64,000 nt of DNA, from contig SUGL01000014.1 in assembly GCA_004963905.1 (NCBI GenBank), positions 1 to 64,000 on the forward strand, read 5' to 3'. Shown here one piece after another: positions 19,335 through 28,953 of the stretch. The notes under the pieces are model-generated. The model saw only the letters and a list, made by a program, of their open reading frames with translations, made no database searches and was not told the origin of the DNA. Position 1 is the first letter of the stretch; each line of letters starts with the position of its first letter. Made by a program: the position numbers and the translations under genes. The stretch comes from Mesorhizobium sp. (lineage in GTDB: Bacteria > Pseudomonadota > Alphaproteobacteria > Rhizobiales > Rhizobiaceae).

Positions 19335-19688
19335 TTATTTCCCGCCAACCGCCTCCTCGTAAACCTCCGGCTTGAAGCCAACCAGAATGCGCTCGCCAAC
19401 CTCGAGCACCGGGCGCTTGATCATGGTCGGCTTGGCCAGCATCAGCTTCTTGGCCTTCTTCTCGTCGAGCGCTTCCTTATCCTTCTCCGGCAGCTCGCGA
19501 AAGGACGTGCTTCCCTTGTTGAGCAGCTTTTCCCAGCCGACCTTGCCGACCCAGCCGTTCAGCTTCTCCGCCTCGATGCCTTCGGCCCGGTAGTCGTGGA
19601 AGCGATAAGGGACGTCATGGCTCTCCAGCCAGACGCGCGCCTTCTTGATCGTGTCGCAGGTGGTGATGCCGTACATGGTGATCGTCAA
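19335..19688 (-). CDS. ArsC/Spx-family (YffB-like) thioredoxin-fold protein
   Basis: This 117-residue protein begins MTITMYGITTCDTIKKARVW, with the single active-site Cys11 of the ArsC/Spx/MgsR family. It continues with the conserved YRFHDYRAEG and LAKPTMIKRPVLE motifs. It resembles YffB, which binds glutathione and may act as a thiol reductase. There is no CXXC as in Spx of Firmicutes, so a regulatory Spx role is unlikely. It is a single gene. Confidence 0.87.
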   Translation of the reverse strand: MTITMYGITTCDTIKKARVWLESHDVPYRFHDYRAEGIEAEKLNGWVGKVGWEKLLNKGSTSFRELPEKDKEALDEKKAKKLMLAKPTMIKRPVLEVGERILVGFKPEVYEEAVGGK

Positions 19689-19839
19689 GACAGACCTCGG
19701 GCGGGTTGCGAATCTGACCGAACCCTAGGCCCGCCCTGCCCGCTTTGCCAGTGCGTTGCCTCCACCCGGATTTTGGCGCTTGCCAAAACTAAGGTTTTTT
19801 CCTAAGTATTATCCCGAAGCCCCAAGGAGCCAGAGGCCA

Positions 19840-20196
19840 ATGATCAGCCAGCAGACCGCCAGCCCGAGCGTGCCGCCGATCGACGGTATTTTCCGTGCGC
19901 TTGCCGACCCGACACGCAGGCGCGTGGTGGAGCGGCTGAACAGAAGCTCCGCCTCGGTCAGCGAACTGGCGGAGCCCTTCGAGATGGCGCTGCCCTCCTT
20001 CGTCGAGCACCTGAAGGTGCTGGAAGGCTGCGGGCTGGTGCAGTCGGAAAAGTCCGGCCGCGTGCGGACCTACCGGCTCTCGCCCGAACCGCTGAAGCTG
20101 GCCGAAGACTGGCTCGCCGAACAGCGCACGCTGTGGGAGCGCCGGCTCGACCAGTTCGACGCCTATGTGATGAGCCTCAAGGAGACAGAAAAGTGA
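19840..20196 (+). CDS. ArsR-family transcriptional regulator
   Basis: This 118-residue winged-helix regulator has [20 protein letters not shown], a recognition region ([20 protein letters not shown]) and a wing ([12 protein letters not shown]). No CxC metal site is present, so it belongs to the SdpR-type branch that controls a neighbouring SRPBCC gene. AAGGAG stands 10 bp before the ATG. Its stop overlaps the GTG start of the next gene (GTGA), a tight two-gene operon. Autoregulation is likely from family behaviour. Confidence 0.9.
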   Translation: MISQQTASPSVPPIDGIFRALADPTRRRVVERLNRSSASVSELAEPFEMALPSFVEHLKVLEGCGLVQSEKSGRVRTYRLSPEPLKLAEDWLAEQRTLWERRLDQFDAYVMSLKETEK

Positions 20197-20672
20197 GCTA
20201 CCCGTTCAAGCCCAATCCGAAGCTGGACCTGACGCTGGAGCGCTTCCTGGATGCGCCGCGCGAATTGCTGTGGCGCGCCTGGACGAGGCCGGAGCATGTC
20301 AAGCAGTGGTTCACGCCGAAGCCCTGGATCATCACCGACTGCGAGATCGATCTCAGGCCGGGCGGGCTGTTCCGCACGCGCATGCAGTCGCCCGACGGCA
20401 GGCAAGTCAACGACCGCCATTGCTGCTATCTCGAGATCGTGCCGAACGAGCGCCTGGTGTGGACCGACGCGCTATTGCCGGGCTACCGGCCGTCCGGCGA
20501 GGCTTTCATCACCGCGGTTATCGCTCTGATGCCCGAAGGCAAAGGCACGCGCTACACCGCCACCGCCATCCACCGCGACGAGGCGACGCGCGACAGCCAT
20601 GAAGAGATGGGTTTCTTCGACGGCTGGGGCACGGTGGCCGACCAGCTTGCGGAGTATGCGAAGACGATTTGA
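20193..20672 (+). CDS. SRPBCC-domain (AHSA1-like) protein
   Basis: This 159-residue protein of the START/Bet v1 superfamily begins [20 protein letters not shown]. It has the conserved [10 protein letters not shown] segment and ends [20 protein letters not shown], the AHSA1 signature helix. It probably binds a hydrophobic ligand. The GTG start at 20193 has AAGGAG 8 bp upstream, inside the ArsR gene. ArsR-SRPBCC pairs are common and usually function together. Confidence 0.88.
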   Translation: MSYPFKPNPKLDLTLERFLDAPRELLWRAWTRPEHVKQWFTPKPWIITDCEIDLRPGGLFRTRMQSPDGRQVNDRHCCYLEIVPNERLVWTDALLPGYRPSGEAFITAVIALMPEGKGTRYTATAIHRDEATRDSHEEMGFFDGWGTVADQLAEYAKTI

Positions 20673-20765
20673 GACGCAGACATAGCGGCCAGGGCATTGC
20701 CCAGCCGCCATGCCTGGTCTTTCAATTCAAGTCGCGAAAGCGGTGAGCGCCGGGGGCGGCAAGCC

Positions 20766-21128
20766 TCAATAGTAGAAGCGCTCTTCGCTGATCTTGCCGT
20801 TCTTGACCGTATAGAGGCCAACCTCGTCCATTTTGACGCGTTCGCCGGTAGACTTGGGCGTCACGTCAAGGCTGAAGCGCAAGGCGAACTGGTCGCCGTT
20901 GACATAAGGGCCCTCGACCGAGCCGCCATGAACCTCGTGGTTCGCTTCCCACCATTCGCCCTTCTGCTTAACGGCCTCCTTGCCGTTGCAGACGGCCATC
21001 GGGCCTTCCATCGCTTCGTAGCTGACGATGTCGTCGGCATTGTACTTCGCGGCTGCGGTGTGGCTGTCGCCTTTCTTGAGGAGTTCGGTAAAATCCTTGG
21101 CAATATCCGTGGTGGTCGCAGTGGTCAT
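20766..21128 (-). CDS. SnoaL-like NTF2-fold protein
   Basis: This 120-residue protein is a single NTF2-like domain (DIAKDFTELLKKGDSHTAAA, then VNGDQFALRFSLDVTPKSTG). The start at 21128 has a strong GGGAGGA ribosome site; a longer open frame to 21209 has no good site. The family includes polyketide cyclase-like and limonene-epoxide-hydrolase-like enzymes, but most members, including this one, have no known role. It is an orphan. Confidence 0.8.
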   Translation of the reverse strand: MTTATTTDIAKDFTELLKKGDSHTAAAKYNADDIVSYEAMEGPMAVCNGKEAVKQKGEWWEANHEVHGGSVEGPYVNGDQFALRFSLDVTPKSTGERVKMDEVGLYTVKNGKISEERFYY

Positions 21129-21452
21129 GACTTCCTCCCTGTTTAGACCAGACATCAAGTAGAGACCGATTGTCCGTCTGCCACTGGGGCGTCGCTCCGC
21201 AGGTGACAATTCATGTCAGGATGGCGATGCCAGCGCGCTGACAACAGGGACGAGTTGAGATGCTCACATGCGGCATGCGGTCGTCCTGACGCTTTTGAAG
21301 ACGGTGCGGGATATCACCGGGAAAGAAGTCGAGTTCATCCGGTGAAGCGGAACCGGCCCTGTCCACCCGAGTTGACCAGATAGCCCGGCCTGCTTTCTTC
21401 TGATGACACAGGATCGCAGGCCAGGCTACCCAGCATGGCTAGTTGTTGCCGT
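21129..21452. other. Intergenic stretch without a supported gene
   Basis: About 320 bp between two minus-strand genes. It must hold the promoter of the SnoaL-like gene near its left end. An ATG at 21268 opens a 25-codon frame on the plus strand, but with no partner or recognisable family I do not call it a gene. No repeat of family A or B is present. Confidence 0.5.
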
Positions 21453-21644
21453 CTAGCCTGCCCGCTCAAGCTCTGTAGCCAATTGGTCAGGATCGTCGAC
21501 ACCTCGGCCGAAAAGGCTCATTACCTTGATGGCGATCCGCTCGCGTTCTTGTTCGCAAATGATGCGATGTTTTGCGCAATAGTCGTTCAGCGCCTTTGTG
21601 AGAATGGCCAGTTGGGCGGGGTCCGCCACACCGTATGCCAACAT
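21453..21644 (-). CDS. Small hypothetical protein (63 aa)
   Basis: This short, mostly helical protein has two similar segments, VADPAQLAILTKALNDYCAK and VDDPDQLATELERAG, that look like a degenerate repeat. A GGAAGCGAGG stretch lies upstream of the ATG. Its composition is like real rhizobial proteins (acidic and basic helices, few glycines). No family is named with confidence and no operon partner is evident. Confidence 0.55.
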   Translation of the reverse strand: MLAYGVADPAQLAILTKALNDYCAKHRIICEQERERIAIKVMSLFGRGVDDPDQLATELERAG

Positions 21645-21898
21645 GCCTGCCTCGCTTCCAAGAGTCCGCGTGCCTCTACCCGGTACGACCGACTTGAGGA
21701 GGATACACCCAAAAATGTTCAGCCACGACTCTATTCGGCAGGACTGAGGTCCGATGAAAAGCCCGCCGCCGGGAGGACGTTGCGACGGGCTATCTCAGGA
21801 CATAGAAGCGGAACATGATGCTAGGCTAACAAGCGCCAGCATGGACCTTTGGTTCCATTGGGTTTGTCGGGATCAGACTAGAATAAAACAAGAACAAC

Positions 21899-22885
21899 CT
21901 ACAAGGAGGAATAGCACCCGCGCTCGATCGCCAGCCGCCGCACCAGCGCCAGCACGCTGTCGATGGTGGGTGTCGGCTGTCCGGTCAGGCGGCCGAGCTC
22001 CTGCACCGCCGTGACCAGCGCGTCGATCTCCATCGGCCGGCCGCGCTCCAGATCCTGCAGCATCGAAGTCTTGTGCTCGCCGACATCGCCGGCGCCCTTG
22101 ATGCGGCGGTCAACCGAAACGGGAAAGCGCACGCCGAGGCTCTCGCCGATCGCTTGCGCCTCGACCATCATGGCGCGGGCGACGGCGCGCGTACCTTCGT
22201 CGGCGACGATTGCCGCAAGCGTGCTGCCGGTCAGCGCCGAGATCGGGTTGAAGGAGAGATTGCCCCAGAGTTTTACCCAGATCTCCGAGCGTATGTCCTC
22301 GCGGACCGGCGCCTGCAGCCCCGCCTTGACCATCTCGCGGGCGAGCGCTGTGACACGCTCGCTCTTCTCGCCCGAAGGCTCGCCGAGCGAGAAGCGCGTG
22401 CCCTCGACATGACGGATCAGGCCTGGCGCATCGACCTCGACGGCGGGATAGACGACGGAGCCGATGACGCGCTCCGGCCTAATCGCCTCCCAGATCGCTC
22501 CGCCGGGATCGACTGCGTTGAGCCGGGTACCTTCGAGCGCTCCGCCGGCCTTGTAGAAATACCACCAGGGCACACCGTTCTGCATGGTGACGACTGCGGT
22601 CCCCTCACCCAGCAGCGGCGCGATCTCGCCGAGCGCCGGAGCCAGCGAATGCGCCTTCAGCGCCAGCACGACATGGTCCTGAACGCCGAGCTCTTCGGCT
22701 CGCGCCGCGGCCCTTATGCGCGTGACCGTTTCCTTGCCGTCCTCGATCAGACGGAGGCCGCCGGCCTTGATCGCTTCGAGATGCGCACCGCGCGCCACGA
22801 TCGACAGATCGACCTGGCCGGCGATCGCCAGCTTGGCGGCGAGGTAGCCGCCGATCGCGCCGGCGCCGAAGACAGTAACGCGCAT
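21899..22885 (-). CDS. PanE-family reductase, possible oxalyl-CoA reductase (PanE2-like)
   Basis: This 328-residue 2-dehydropantoate 2-reductase family protein has the NADPH site VTVFGAGAIGGYLAAKL (residues 3-19). Further family motifs are MQNGVPWWYF, KLWGNLSFNPISALTG with its catalytic Lys and Asn, and HKTSMLQDLERGRPMEIDAL. It is the last gene of the operon and overlaps the upstream oxalyl-CoA synthetase-like gene by one base (TGATG). That coupling matters because the Methylobacterium paralogue PanE2 was reported to reduce oxalyl-CoA to glyoxylate. Ketopantoate reduction or another 2-oxo acid remains possible. Family is sure; the specific reaction is inference. Confidence 0.85.
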   Translation of the reverse strand: MRVTVFGAGAIGGYLAAKLAIAGQVDLSIVARGAHLEAIKAGGLRLIEDGKETVTRIRAAARAEELGVQDHVVLALKAHSLAPALGEIAPLLGEGTAVVTMQNGVPWWYFYKAGGALEGTRLNAVDPGGAIWEAIRPERVIGSVVYPAVEVDAPGLIRHVEGTRFSLGEPSGEKSERVTALAREMVKAGLQAPVREDIRSEIWVKLWGNLSFNPISALTGSTLAAIVADEGTRAVARAMMVEAQAIGESLGVRFPVSVDRRIKGAGDVGEHKTSMLQDLERGRPMEIDALVTAVQELGRLTGQPTPTIDSVLALVRRLAIERGCYSSL

Positions 22886-24414
22886 CAGCCGAGACCGAGT
22901 TTCGCCGCGAGGCCGATGCGCTGCAACTTGCCAGTCGCGCCCTTCGGGATCTCGTCGAGGATCACCACCTTGCGCGGCACCTTGAAGTCGGCGAGCCGGG
23001 TCGACGCAAAGCTGCGGATATCGGCCTCGCTGGCGCTCTGGCCTTCGCGGAGCACTATCGCCGCCGCGACCTCCTCGCCCAGCTTGTCATGCGGCATGGC
23101 GAAGGTGACGACCTGCGCCACCGCCGGATGATCCATCAGCACGCCGTCGACCTCGAGCGGCGAGATTTTCTCGCCGCCGCGGTTGATGATCTCCTTCAGC
23201 CGGCCGGTGACGCGCAGATAGTTGTCCTCGTCGAGCACGCCCTGGTCGCCGGTGTGGAACCAGCCATGGGCGAAGGCGCTGGCATTGGCGTCCGGGTTCT
23301 TCTCGTAGCCGGCGGTGACGTTCGGACCGCGGATGACGATCTCGCCAATTTCGCCGGCCTGGAGCAGCCGCCCATCCGGCGCCATGACGGCGACTTCCGG
23401 TCCCGCCGCAGCGCCCACACTGCCCGGCTTGCGCTGGCCGGGCGGCAGGCGGTTGGACGCCATCTGATGCGCGGCCTCGGTCATGCCGTAGGACTCGATC
23501 ACCGGGCAGCCGAATGTCGCTTCCAATTCGGCCATGACCTGCGCCGGCAGCGACGCCGATGAGGAGCGGATGAAGCGCAGCTTCGCCTCGGCCAATTGCT
23601 CGGGATTGCGCGCGGCGCGCGGCAGGATCGCCTGATGCATGGTGGGCACCGCCGTGTACCAGCTCGGCCTCGCTTCGGAGAGCCATTGGAAAAAGCGCAG
23701 CGCGTTGAAGCCCGGCGTGCAGAAGACGCTGCCGCCGGCGGCGAGCGAGGACAGCACCGCCGCGATCAGTCCGTGGATATGGAACAGCGGCATGATGTTG
23801 AGGCAGCGGTCGGCAGCAGTCAGGCCGAGCGTTGCGCCGATATGCGCCGCCGAAGCGGCAAGGTTGGCGTGGCTAAGCGGCACCAGTTTCGGCCGCGAGG
23901 TGGTGCCGGAGGTATGAAGAAGAAGTGCCGTGTCGCCATCCTCGGCCAGTCCGGACGCGACCGGTGGGCCGACCGGATCGCCCTCGATCGTGAAGACGCC
24001 AGCCGGCGCGCCGTCCGGCACGACCAGGCGCAGCACTGGGATGCCGAGGCGCTCGGCGACTTCGACCGAGGGACCTGCCTCATCCTTGCCGACGAGGATC
24101 GCCTTGACGCCGATATCGCTCAGATAGAAATCGAGCTCGTCGGCGCGATAGGCCGGGTTGAGCGGCGCGGTGGAAGCGCCCGCGGCCACCGCGATGAACG
24201 CCGTCGCCATCTCCGGGCCGTTGGGCAGCACGATGGCGACGCGGTCGCCGCGGCCGATGCCGAGCGCATTGAGCCGCGACACGGTCTCATGGATCAGCCG
24301 GCGCAGCTTGCCATGCGAGAGAGTGGCCCGTTCGGGCGCCGCAATGGCCGGCGCGTCTTCGGCTCCGGGAGCGAGGCGAAGGACAAGATCGATGGAATTT
24401 GCGCTGCTTGTCAT
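22885..24414 (-). CDS. AMP-forming acyl-CoA synthetase, oxalyl-CoA synthetase-like
   Basis: This 509-residue adenylate-forming enzyme has the P-loop TSGTTSRPK (168-176), the A-core ESYGMTEAAHQM, WFHTGDQG and the C-terminal hinge GRLKEIINRGGEK. The catalytic Lys495 lies in KGATGKLQR. Its spacing and blocks (PLFHIHGLIAAVLSSLAAGG, PSWYTAVPTMHQAIL, LRFIRSSSASLPAQ) closely match, from memory, plant AAE3 and yeast Pcs60, which are oxalyl-CoA synthetases. It would activate oxalate made by the upstream Ntn-hydrolase and feed the PanE-like reductase to which it is coupled. Another short acid is possible. Confidence 0.85.
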   Translation of the reverse strand: MTSSANSIDLVLRLAPGAEDAPAIAAPERATLSHGKLRRLIHETVSRLNALGIGRGDRVAIVLPNGPEMATAFIAVAAGASTAPLNPAYRADELDFYLSDIGVKAILVGKDEAGPSVEVAERLGIPVLRLVVPDGAPAGVFTIEGDPVGPPVASGLAEDGDTALLLHTSGTTSRPKLVPLSHANLAASAAHIGATLGLTAADRCLNIMPLFHIHGLIAAVLSSLAAGGSVFCTPGFNALRFFQWLSEARPSWYTAVPTMHQAILPRAARNPEQLAEAKLRFIRSSSASLPAQVMAELEATFGCPVIESYGMTEAAHQMASNRLPPGQRKPGSVGAAAGPEVAVMAPDGRLLQAGEIGEIVIRGPNVTAGYEKNPDANASAFAHGWFHTGDQGVLDEDNYLRVTGRLKEIINRGGEKISPLEVDGVLMDHPAVAQVVTFAMPHDKLGEEVAAAIVLREGQSASEADIRSFASTRLADFKVPRKVVILDEIPKGATGKLQRIGLAAKLGLG

Positions 24415-24464
24415 GGTTCCAGACTATGTTTCGAACGGTCGGCCGCTGTCCAGCAATGAGCTGC

Positions 24465-26051
24465 TCAATATCCGAGCGCCAGGCCGTCCTTGCGCGGATC
24501 GGAAGCACCGGTCAGCGTGCCTCTTTCCCAATCGATCAGCACGGCCTGACCGCCGCCAAGCGGATGATCGGGCTCGACAACGCGATGGCCGCGGCGGCGC
24601 AGGCCCTCGATGGCATCGGCGCGCACGCCGCGCTCGGCCTCCACGACGTCGTGGTTATAGAAGACGCGCGCGGCATCCAGCGCTTGCTGCGGGTCCATGC
24701 CGAAGTCGATCATGTTGGTCAAAAGATGCACGTGGCCGAAGGGCTGGTAGCCACCGCCCATGACGCCGAACGGCATCACCGCGCGGCCGTCCCTCGTCAT
24801 CATGCCCGGCATGATCGTGTGCATCGGCCGCTTGCCTGGGGCTATCGCGTTCGGATGTTTCGGATCGAGCCGGAAGCTGGTGCCGCGGTTCTGCAGCACG
24901 ACGCCGGTCTTCGGGCCGACGACGCCGCTGCCGAAGGAATAGTAGGTCGAGTTGATGAAGCTCACCGCGTTGCGTTCGCTGTCGACGACGGTGATGTAGA
25001 CCGTATCGCTGCCCGGCAGATCGACGCGCGGCAAATGCGTCATGGCGCGCTGACGATCGATCTCGGCACGCAGCCTGTCGGCATAGGCGCTGGAGAGGAG
25101 CTCCGTCACCGGCACCGCGACATGGTCCTGATCGGCGAGCAGGTTGTCGCGGTCGCGGTAGGCGAGCCGCCCGGCCTCGATCTCCAGATGCAGGCGCTCG
25201 GCGCCATCCGGGTCGAGCGCGCCAAGATCGAGGCTGGAGAGCACGTTCAGCATAAGAAGCGCGGTCAGGCCCTGGTTGTTGGGGGGCATCTGGTGGATAT
25301 CGTAGCCGCGATAGGAGGTGCTGACGGCGGTTCTGTAGTCGCCCTTCGTCGCGGCGAAGTCGTCGAGCGTATGCAGGCCGCCCAGCGCGCGAAGCCGTCC
25401 GACGAGATCCTCCGCGACTTCCCCTTCATAGAAGCCGGCGCGGCCTTTTTTGGCGATGATGCGCAACGTCTCGGCGAGCTCCGGCTGGCGATGGATATCG
25501 CCAGGCTTGGGCGGCTTGCCGCCCGGCAGGAAGATGCGCGCCGCCGCCTCATCCGCCGATAGATCTGTTTCTGGATCTGCCCAGTCGAAGGCGACGCGGT
25601 CGTGCACGACATAGCCGTGTTCGGCGTAGTGGATGGCCGGAGCGAGGGCATCGGCTGTCCCCTTGCGGCCGTGGTCCTCCAGCAGCCGGCACCAGGCGTC
25701 GACGGCGCCGGGAATCGTCACCGCGTGGGCGCCCTGCTTCGGCAGCTCGCTGAAGCCGTGCTCCAGATACCAGTCGACCGTCGCGGCCCGGGGCGCGCGG
25801 CCTGAGCCGTTGAAGGCGATCACCTCACCCTGCCCTTTCGGGCAATAGAGGACAAAACAGTCGCCGCCGATGCCCGTCGATTGCGGCTCGACTACCGCCT
25901 GCACGGCAGCGGCGCAGACGGCCGCGTCCATGGCATTGCCGCCGGAGCGCAACATGTCGATCGCGGCAAGTGTGGAGAGTGGATGCGAGGTCGCGGCCAT
26001 GGCCTCGGTGGCGCGGACCGGCGAGCGGCCTGGGAACTGGAAATCACGCAT
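24465..26051 (-). CDS. Gamma-glutamyltransferase-family Ntn-hydrolase, oxamate amidohydrolase (HpxW)-like
   Basis: This 528-residue protein matches GGT-family Ntn-hydrolases. Thr350, in GSDTVYITVVDSERNAVSF, aligns with the GGT autocleavage Thr, and PNNQGLTALLMLNVL and MGGGYQPFGH are substrate-loop motifs. It has no signal peptide, unlike periplasmic GGT. Its length and cytosolic form resemble HpxW of Klebsiella, which hydrolyses oxamate to oxalate and ammonia. The next two genes would activate and reduce oxalate, supporting this reading. A gamma-glutamyl amide hydrolase role is the alternative. The start at 26051 lies 23 bp after the permease stop; the open frame continuing to 26678 is inside that permease gene. 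Confidence 0.87.
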   Translation of the reverse strand: MRDFQFPGRSPVRATEAMAATSHPLSTLAAIDMLRSGGNAMDAAVCAAAVQAVVEPQSTGIGGDCFVLYCPKGQGEVIAFNGSGRAPRAATVDWYLEHGFSELPKQGAHAVTIPGAVDAWCRLLEDHGRKGTADALAPAIHYAEHGYVVHDRVAFDWADPETDLSADEAAARIFLPGGKPPKPGDIHRQPELAETLRIIAKKGRAGFYEGEVAEDLVGRLRALGGLHTLDDFAATKGDYRTAVSTSYRGYDIHQMPPNNQGLTALLMLNVLSSLDLGALDPDGAERLHLEIEAGRLAYRDRDNLLADQDHVAVPVTELLSSAYADRLRAEIDRQRAMTHLPRVDLPGSDTVYITVVDSERNAVSFINSTYYSFGSGVVGPKTGVVLQNRGTSFRLDPKHPNAIAPGKRPMHTIMPGMMTRDGRAVMPFGVMGGGYQPFGHVHLLTNMIDFGMDPQQALDAARVFYNHDVVEAERGVRADAIEGLRRRGHRVVEPDHPLGGGQAVLIDWERGTLTGASDPRKDGLALGY

Positions 26052-26074
26052 GCTGGTGTTGGTATCCCTCAACT

Positions 26075-26875
26075 TCAACGTCCGCGGCCGAAAAGCTGGG
26101 CGGCGGACAACAAGACGATCGATAGCACGATCAGGCAAGTCGAAATGGCGGCGATCGTCGGATCGATCTGGTCGCGCAGCGCATTGAACATGCGGCGCGT
26201 CAGCGTCGTGGTCTCGCCGCCCGAGATGAAAAGCGAGACCACCACCTCGTCGAAGGAGGTGATGAAGGCAAACAGCGCGCCCGAGACGATCGAGAAGCGC
26301 AGCTGCGGCATGGTCACCTGGAAGAAGGCCGCGAAGCGCCCCGCGCCGAGGCTGCGCGCCACCATCTCCTGGTTCATGTCGTAGGAGCGCAAACCGGAAA
26401 GGACGGTGAGCACGACCAGCGGCAACGCTTGCACCGTATGCGCGATGACGAGGCCGGTCAGCGTGTTGTTGAGGCCGATGCGCGCATAGAGGAAGAAGGT
26501 GCCAATGCCGATCAGGATGACCGGAATGATCAGCGATGCCGTGAGCAGCGCGTTGATGGCGCCGGTCAGCCGCAGCGTGCCGGCATTGATGGCGTAGGCC
26601 GCGGCAGTGCCGAGCGGCGTCGCCACGATCGCCGTCATCACCGCAACCTTGACCGAGACGATGGTGGCGTCGCGCCATTCGACGGAACCGAAATAGCTCT
26701 CATACCAGCGCAGCGACCATTGCTCGGGCGGGAACTGCAGCAGCGTCGATCCGGAGAAGGACATGATGACGATGATCATCGACGGCGCGATCAGGAACAG
26801 CATGACGAGACCGCCCAGCAGATACAGCCACAGGCGTTGCCAATGCGAGATGGGCAGGCTGTTTTCCGCGCTCAT
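26075..26875 (-). CDS. ABC transporter permease (PotC-type)
   Basis: This 266-residue inner-membrane permease of the spermidine/putrescine (POPT) class has about six membrane segments. The EAA-like loop (NQEMVARSLGAGRFAAFFQV then TMPQLRFS) contacts the ATPase. It is the second permease of the importer. I chose the ATG at 26875, which overlaps the stop of the first permease by ATGA and gives the usual length; the frame extending to 27028 is a shadow of that gene. It is followed after 23 bp by the HpxW-like hydrolase gene. Confidence 0.92.
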   Translation of the reverse strand: MSAENSLPISHWQRLWLYLLGGLVMLFLIAPSMIIVIMSFSGSTLLQFPPEQWSLRWYESYFGSVEWRDATIVSVKVAVMTAIVATPLGTAAAYAINAGTLRLTGAINALLTASLIIPVILIGIGTFFLYARIGLNNTLTGLVIAHTVQALPLVVLTVLSGLRSYDMNQEMVARSLGAGRFAAFFQVTMPQLRFSIVSGALFAFITSFDEVVVSLFISGGETTTLTRRMFNALRDQIDPTIAAISTCLIVLSIVLLSAAQLFGRGR

Positions 26876-27795
26876 CGCCGGCTCCAGACTCCGGTGGCGC
26901 GCGCGCCGAGCAGCCACTGGAACAGGCCGAGCAGGGCCAGCGTGACGGCAAGCAGCACGACGCCGAGCGCGGCGCCCGCGCCCCAGTTGGAATAGAGGCT
27001 GGTGGCCTGCTCCATGCGCATCGCCCACATGATGACCTTGCCGCCGCCCATCAGTGCCGGCGTGACGAAGAAGCCGAGGCAGAGCACGAAGACGATGACC
27101 ACGCCCGAGCCGAGGCCTGGCAGCGACAGGGGGAAGAAGACCTGCCGGAAGGTCGCTGCCGGGCTAGCGCCGAGATTCATGCCGGCGCGCAGGCAGTCGA
27201 CGTCGATCGTCTTCATCGAGGCGTAGAGCGGCAGCACCAGGAAAGGCAGCATGATATGAGTCATGCCGATGACGACACCGGCGAAGTTGTTGGCGAGCGG
27301 CAGCGGCTGGCCGATGACGCCGAGGTCGATCAGCCAATTGTTGATCAGGCCCTTGCGCTGCAGGATGACCAGCCAGGCATAGGTGCGCACCAGCACCGAG
27401 GTCCAGAACGGCAGGATGACGAAGATCAGGCAGATCGAGGCGGCACGGCGCGGCAGCTGCGACAGCATGTAGGCCAGCGGATAGCCGAACAGCACGCAGG
27501 CGCCGGTGACGACGAAGGCAACCTTGAAGGTGGTGGCGAAGGTCTTGATGTAGGACGCCTGCTCGAAGAAGCGCGCGTAGTTGGCGAGGCTGAGCTCACC
27601 GGTCTCGTCGAAGAGCGAGAGCCAGAACAGCCAACCGATCGGCACGATGATGACGGCGAAGACCAGAAACAGCCCGGGCGACAGCAACACCAGCAGCCCC
27701 AGCGCCTGGCGCCGGGCATCGGCGCGCAGCGCATCGGCGTTCAGCACGCCATCCGGCTTGCTGGCATCGTCGAGAATGGCGGATCCGACGCTCAT
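26872..27795 (-). CDS. ABC transporter permease (PotB-type)
   Basis: This 307-residue permease has a soluble N-terminal stretch of about 30 residues and six or so membrane segments. The EAA-type loop is CLRAGMNLGASPAATFRQVF followed by FPLSLPG. It pairs with the PotC-type permease immediately downstream (ATGA overlap) and starts inside the end of the ATPase gene (ATGA overlap at 27792). POPT-class importers carry polyamines, opines, phosphonates or related small amino compounds. Confidence 0.92.
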   Translation of the reverse strand: MSVGSAILDDASKPDGVLNADALRADARRQALGLLVLLSPGLFLVFAVIIVPIGWLFWLSLFDETGELSLANYARFFEQASYIKTFATTFKVAFVVTGACVLFGYPLAYMLSQLPRRAASICLIFVILPFWTSVLVRTYAWLVILQRKGLINNWLIDLGVIGQPLPLANNFAGVVIGMTHIMLPFLVLPLYASMKTIDVDCLRAGMNLGASPAATFRQVFFPLSLPGLGSGVVIVFVLCLGFFVTPALMGGGKVIMWAMRMEQATSLYSNWGAGAALGVVLLAVTLALLGLFQWLLGARATGVWSRR

Positions 27796-28889
27796 CGGTC
27801 CGCCACCAGCACGACGTCCTGCGCGTCGATGCCGAGCGTGATCGGCTCGCCCGGCGCCGGCAGCTTCGCCAGCACGTCGGAGCGGCAATAGTCGCGCAGC
27901 GTCACCTGGCGGCCGTCACGCAGCGTCGCGTAGCAGATGAAGCTGTCGCCCTGATAAATGACGTCACCGACGGTCGCCGGCAGCATGTTGAGGGCGCCTG
28001 CCTGCTCCGCGTCGGCAAGCAGCCGCAATTTCTCCGGCCGGACCACCATCAGATGCCGGCCCGTGGACGGCGCCGGATCGGTCATGCGCAGCTTCCTGTC
28101 CTCATACCAGACGCTGCCATTGCGGCTTTCGACCGGGATGAAGTTGGATTCGCCGATGAAGCCGGCGACGAACTTCGTCCTCGGTCTGGCGTAGAGGGCC
28201 TCGGGCTGGTCGATCTGCTCGATGCGCCCGGCATTCATGACGGCGATGCGGTCCGACATGGTGATCGCCTCGCGCTGGTCATGGGTGACGTAGACCGTCG
28301 TCATGCCGAGCCGCCGATGCAGGTTGCGCAATTCGATCTGCATGTGCTCGCGCAGGCCTTTGTCGAGCGCAGACAGCGGCTCGTCCATCAGCACGATGCG
28401 CGGCTCGAAGACGATGGCGCGAGCCAGCGCCACGCGCTGGCGCTGGCCGCCGGAAAGCTGGTCGACGCGGCGCTCGCCCAGACCTTTCAACTGCACAAGG
28501 TCCAGCGCCCTCTCTACCCGCTCGGCCGTTTCCGCCGCCGACACGCGTCGTTGCTTCAGCGGAAAGGCGATGTTGTGGAAGACATTCATGTGCGGGAACA
28601 GCGCATAGTTCTGGAACACCATGCCGATGTTGCGCTTGTGCGGCGGCATGGTGATGATCTCCTCGCCACCGACCTTGATTGAGCCGGCATTGGCGCGCAC
28701 GAAACCCGCCAGGATCATCAGCAGCGTCGTCTTTCCCGACCCCGACGGGCCGAGCAGCGTCAGGAACTCGCCCGCTGCGACATCGAGGCTGAGATCACTG
28801 AGGATCGAGACAGCGCCGAAGCGCTTCTCGATGCCGTGAATGCCGATGGGAAGCGCGGACGGCGCAAGAGACAAGAGCATCTCCTTCAA
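27792..28889 (-). CDS. ABC transporter ATP-binding protein (PotA-type)
   Basis: This 365-residue ATPase has Walker A GPSGSGKTT near residue 51, the Q-loop FQNYALFPHM, signature LSGGQRQRVALARA, Walker B IVLMDEPLSALD and the H-loop VTHDQRE. A C-terminal TOBE domain (about residues 290-360) is typical of the PotA/UgpC group. It energises import by the two adjoining permeases. It starts 64 bp after the binding-protein gene. Confidence 0.94.
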   Translation of the reverse strand: MKEMLLSLAPSALPIGIHGIEKRFGAVSILSDLSLDVAAGEFLTLLGPSGSGKTTLLMILAGFVRANAGSIKVGGEEIITMPPHKRNIGMVFQNYALFPHMNVFHNIAFPLKQRRVSAAETAERVERALDLVQLKGLGERRVDQLSGGQRQRVALARAIVFEPRIVLMDEPLSALDKGLREHMQIELRNLHRRLGMTTVYVTHDQREAITMSDRIAVMNAGRIEQIDQPEALYARPRTKFVAGFIGESNFIPVESRNGSVWYEDRKLRMTDPAPSTGRHLMVVRPEKLRLLADAEQAGALNMLPATVGDVIYQGDSFICYATLRDGRQVTLRDYCRSDVLAKLPAPGEPITLGIDAQDVVLVADR

Positions 28890-28953
28890 CTCCGGATCAT
28901 GATCAGCGGAATGGAACGGAGCGACGCTTCAGAGCGCCGCTCCGACGCAGCCT

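Noticed and set aside
21268..21345. 25-codon open frame in the intergenic stretch
   Set aside because: No ribosome site, no family likeness and no partner; it could be a degraded gene remnant but cannot be supported.
24465..26678. Extension of the hydrolase gene to 737 codons
   Set aside because: The extra N-terminal 209 residues are the wrong-frame translation of the PotC-type permease gene. The hydrolase family starts at 26051.
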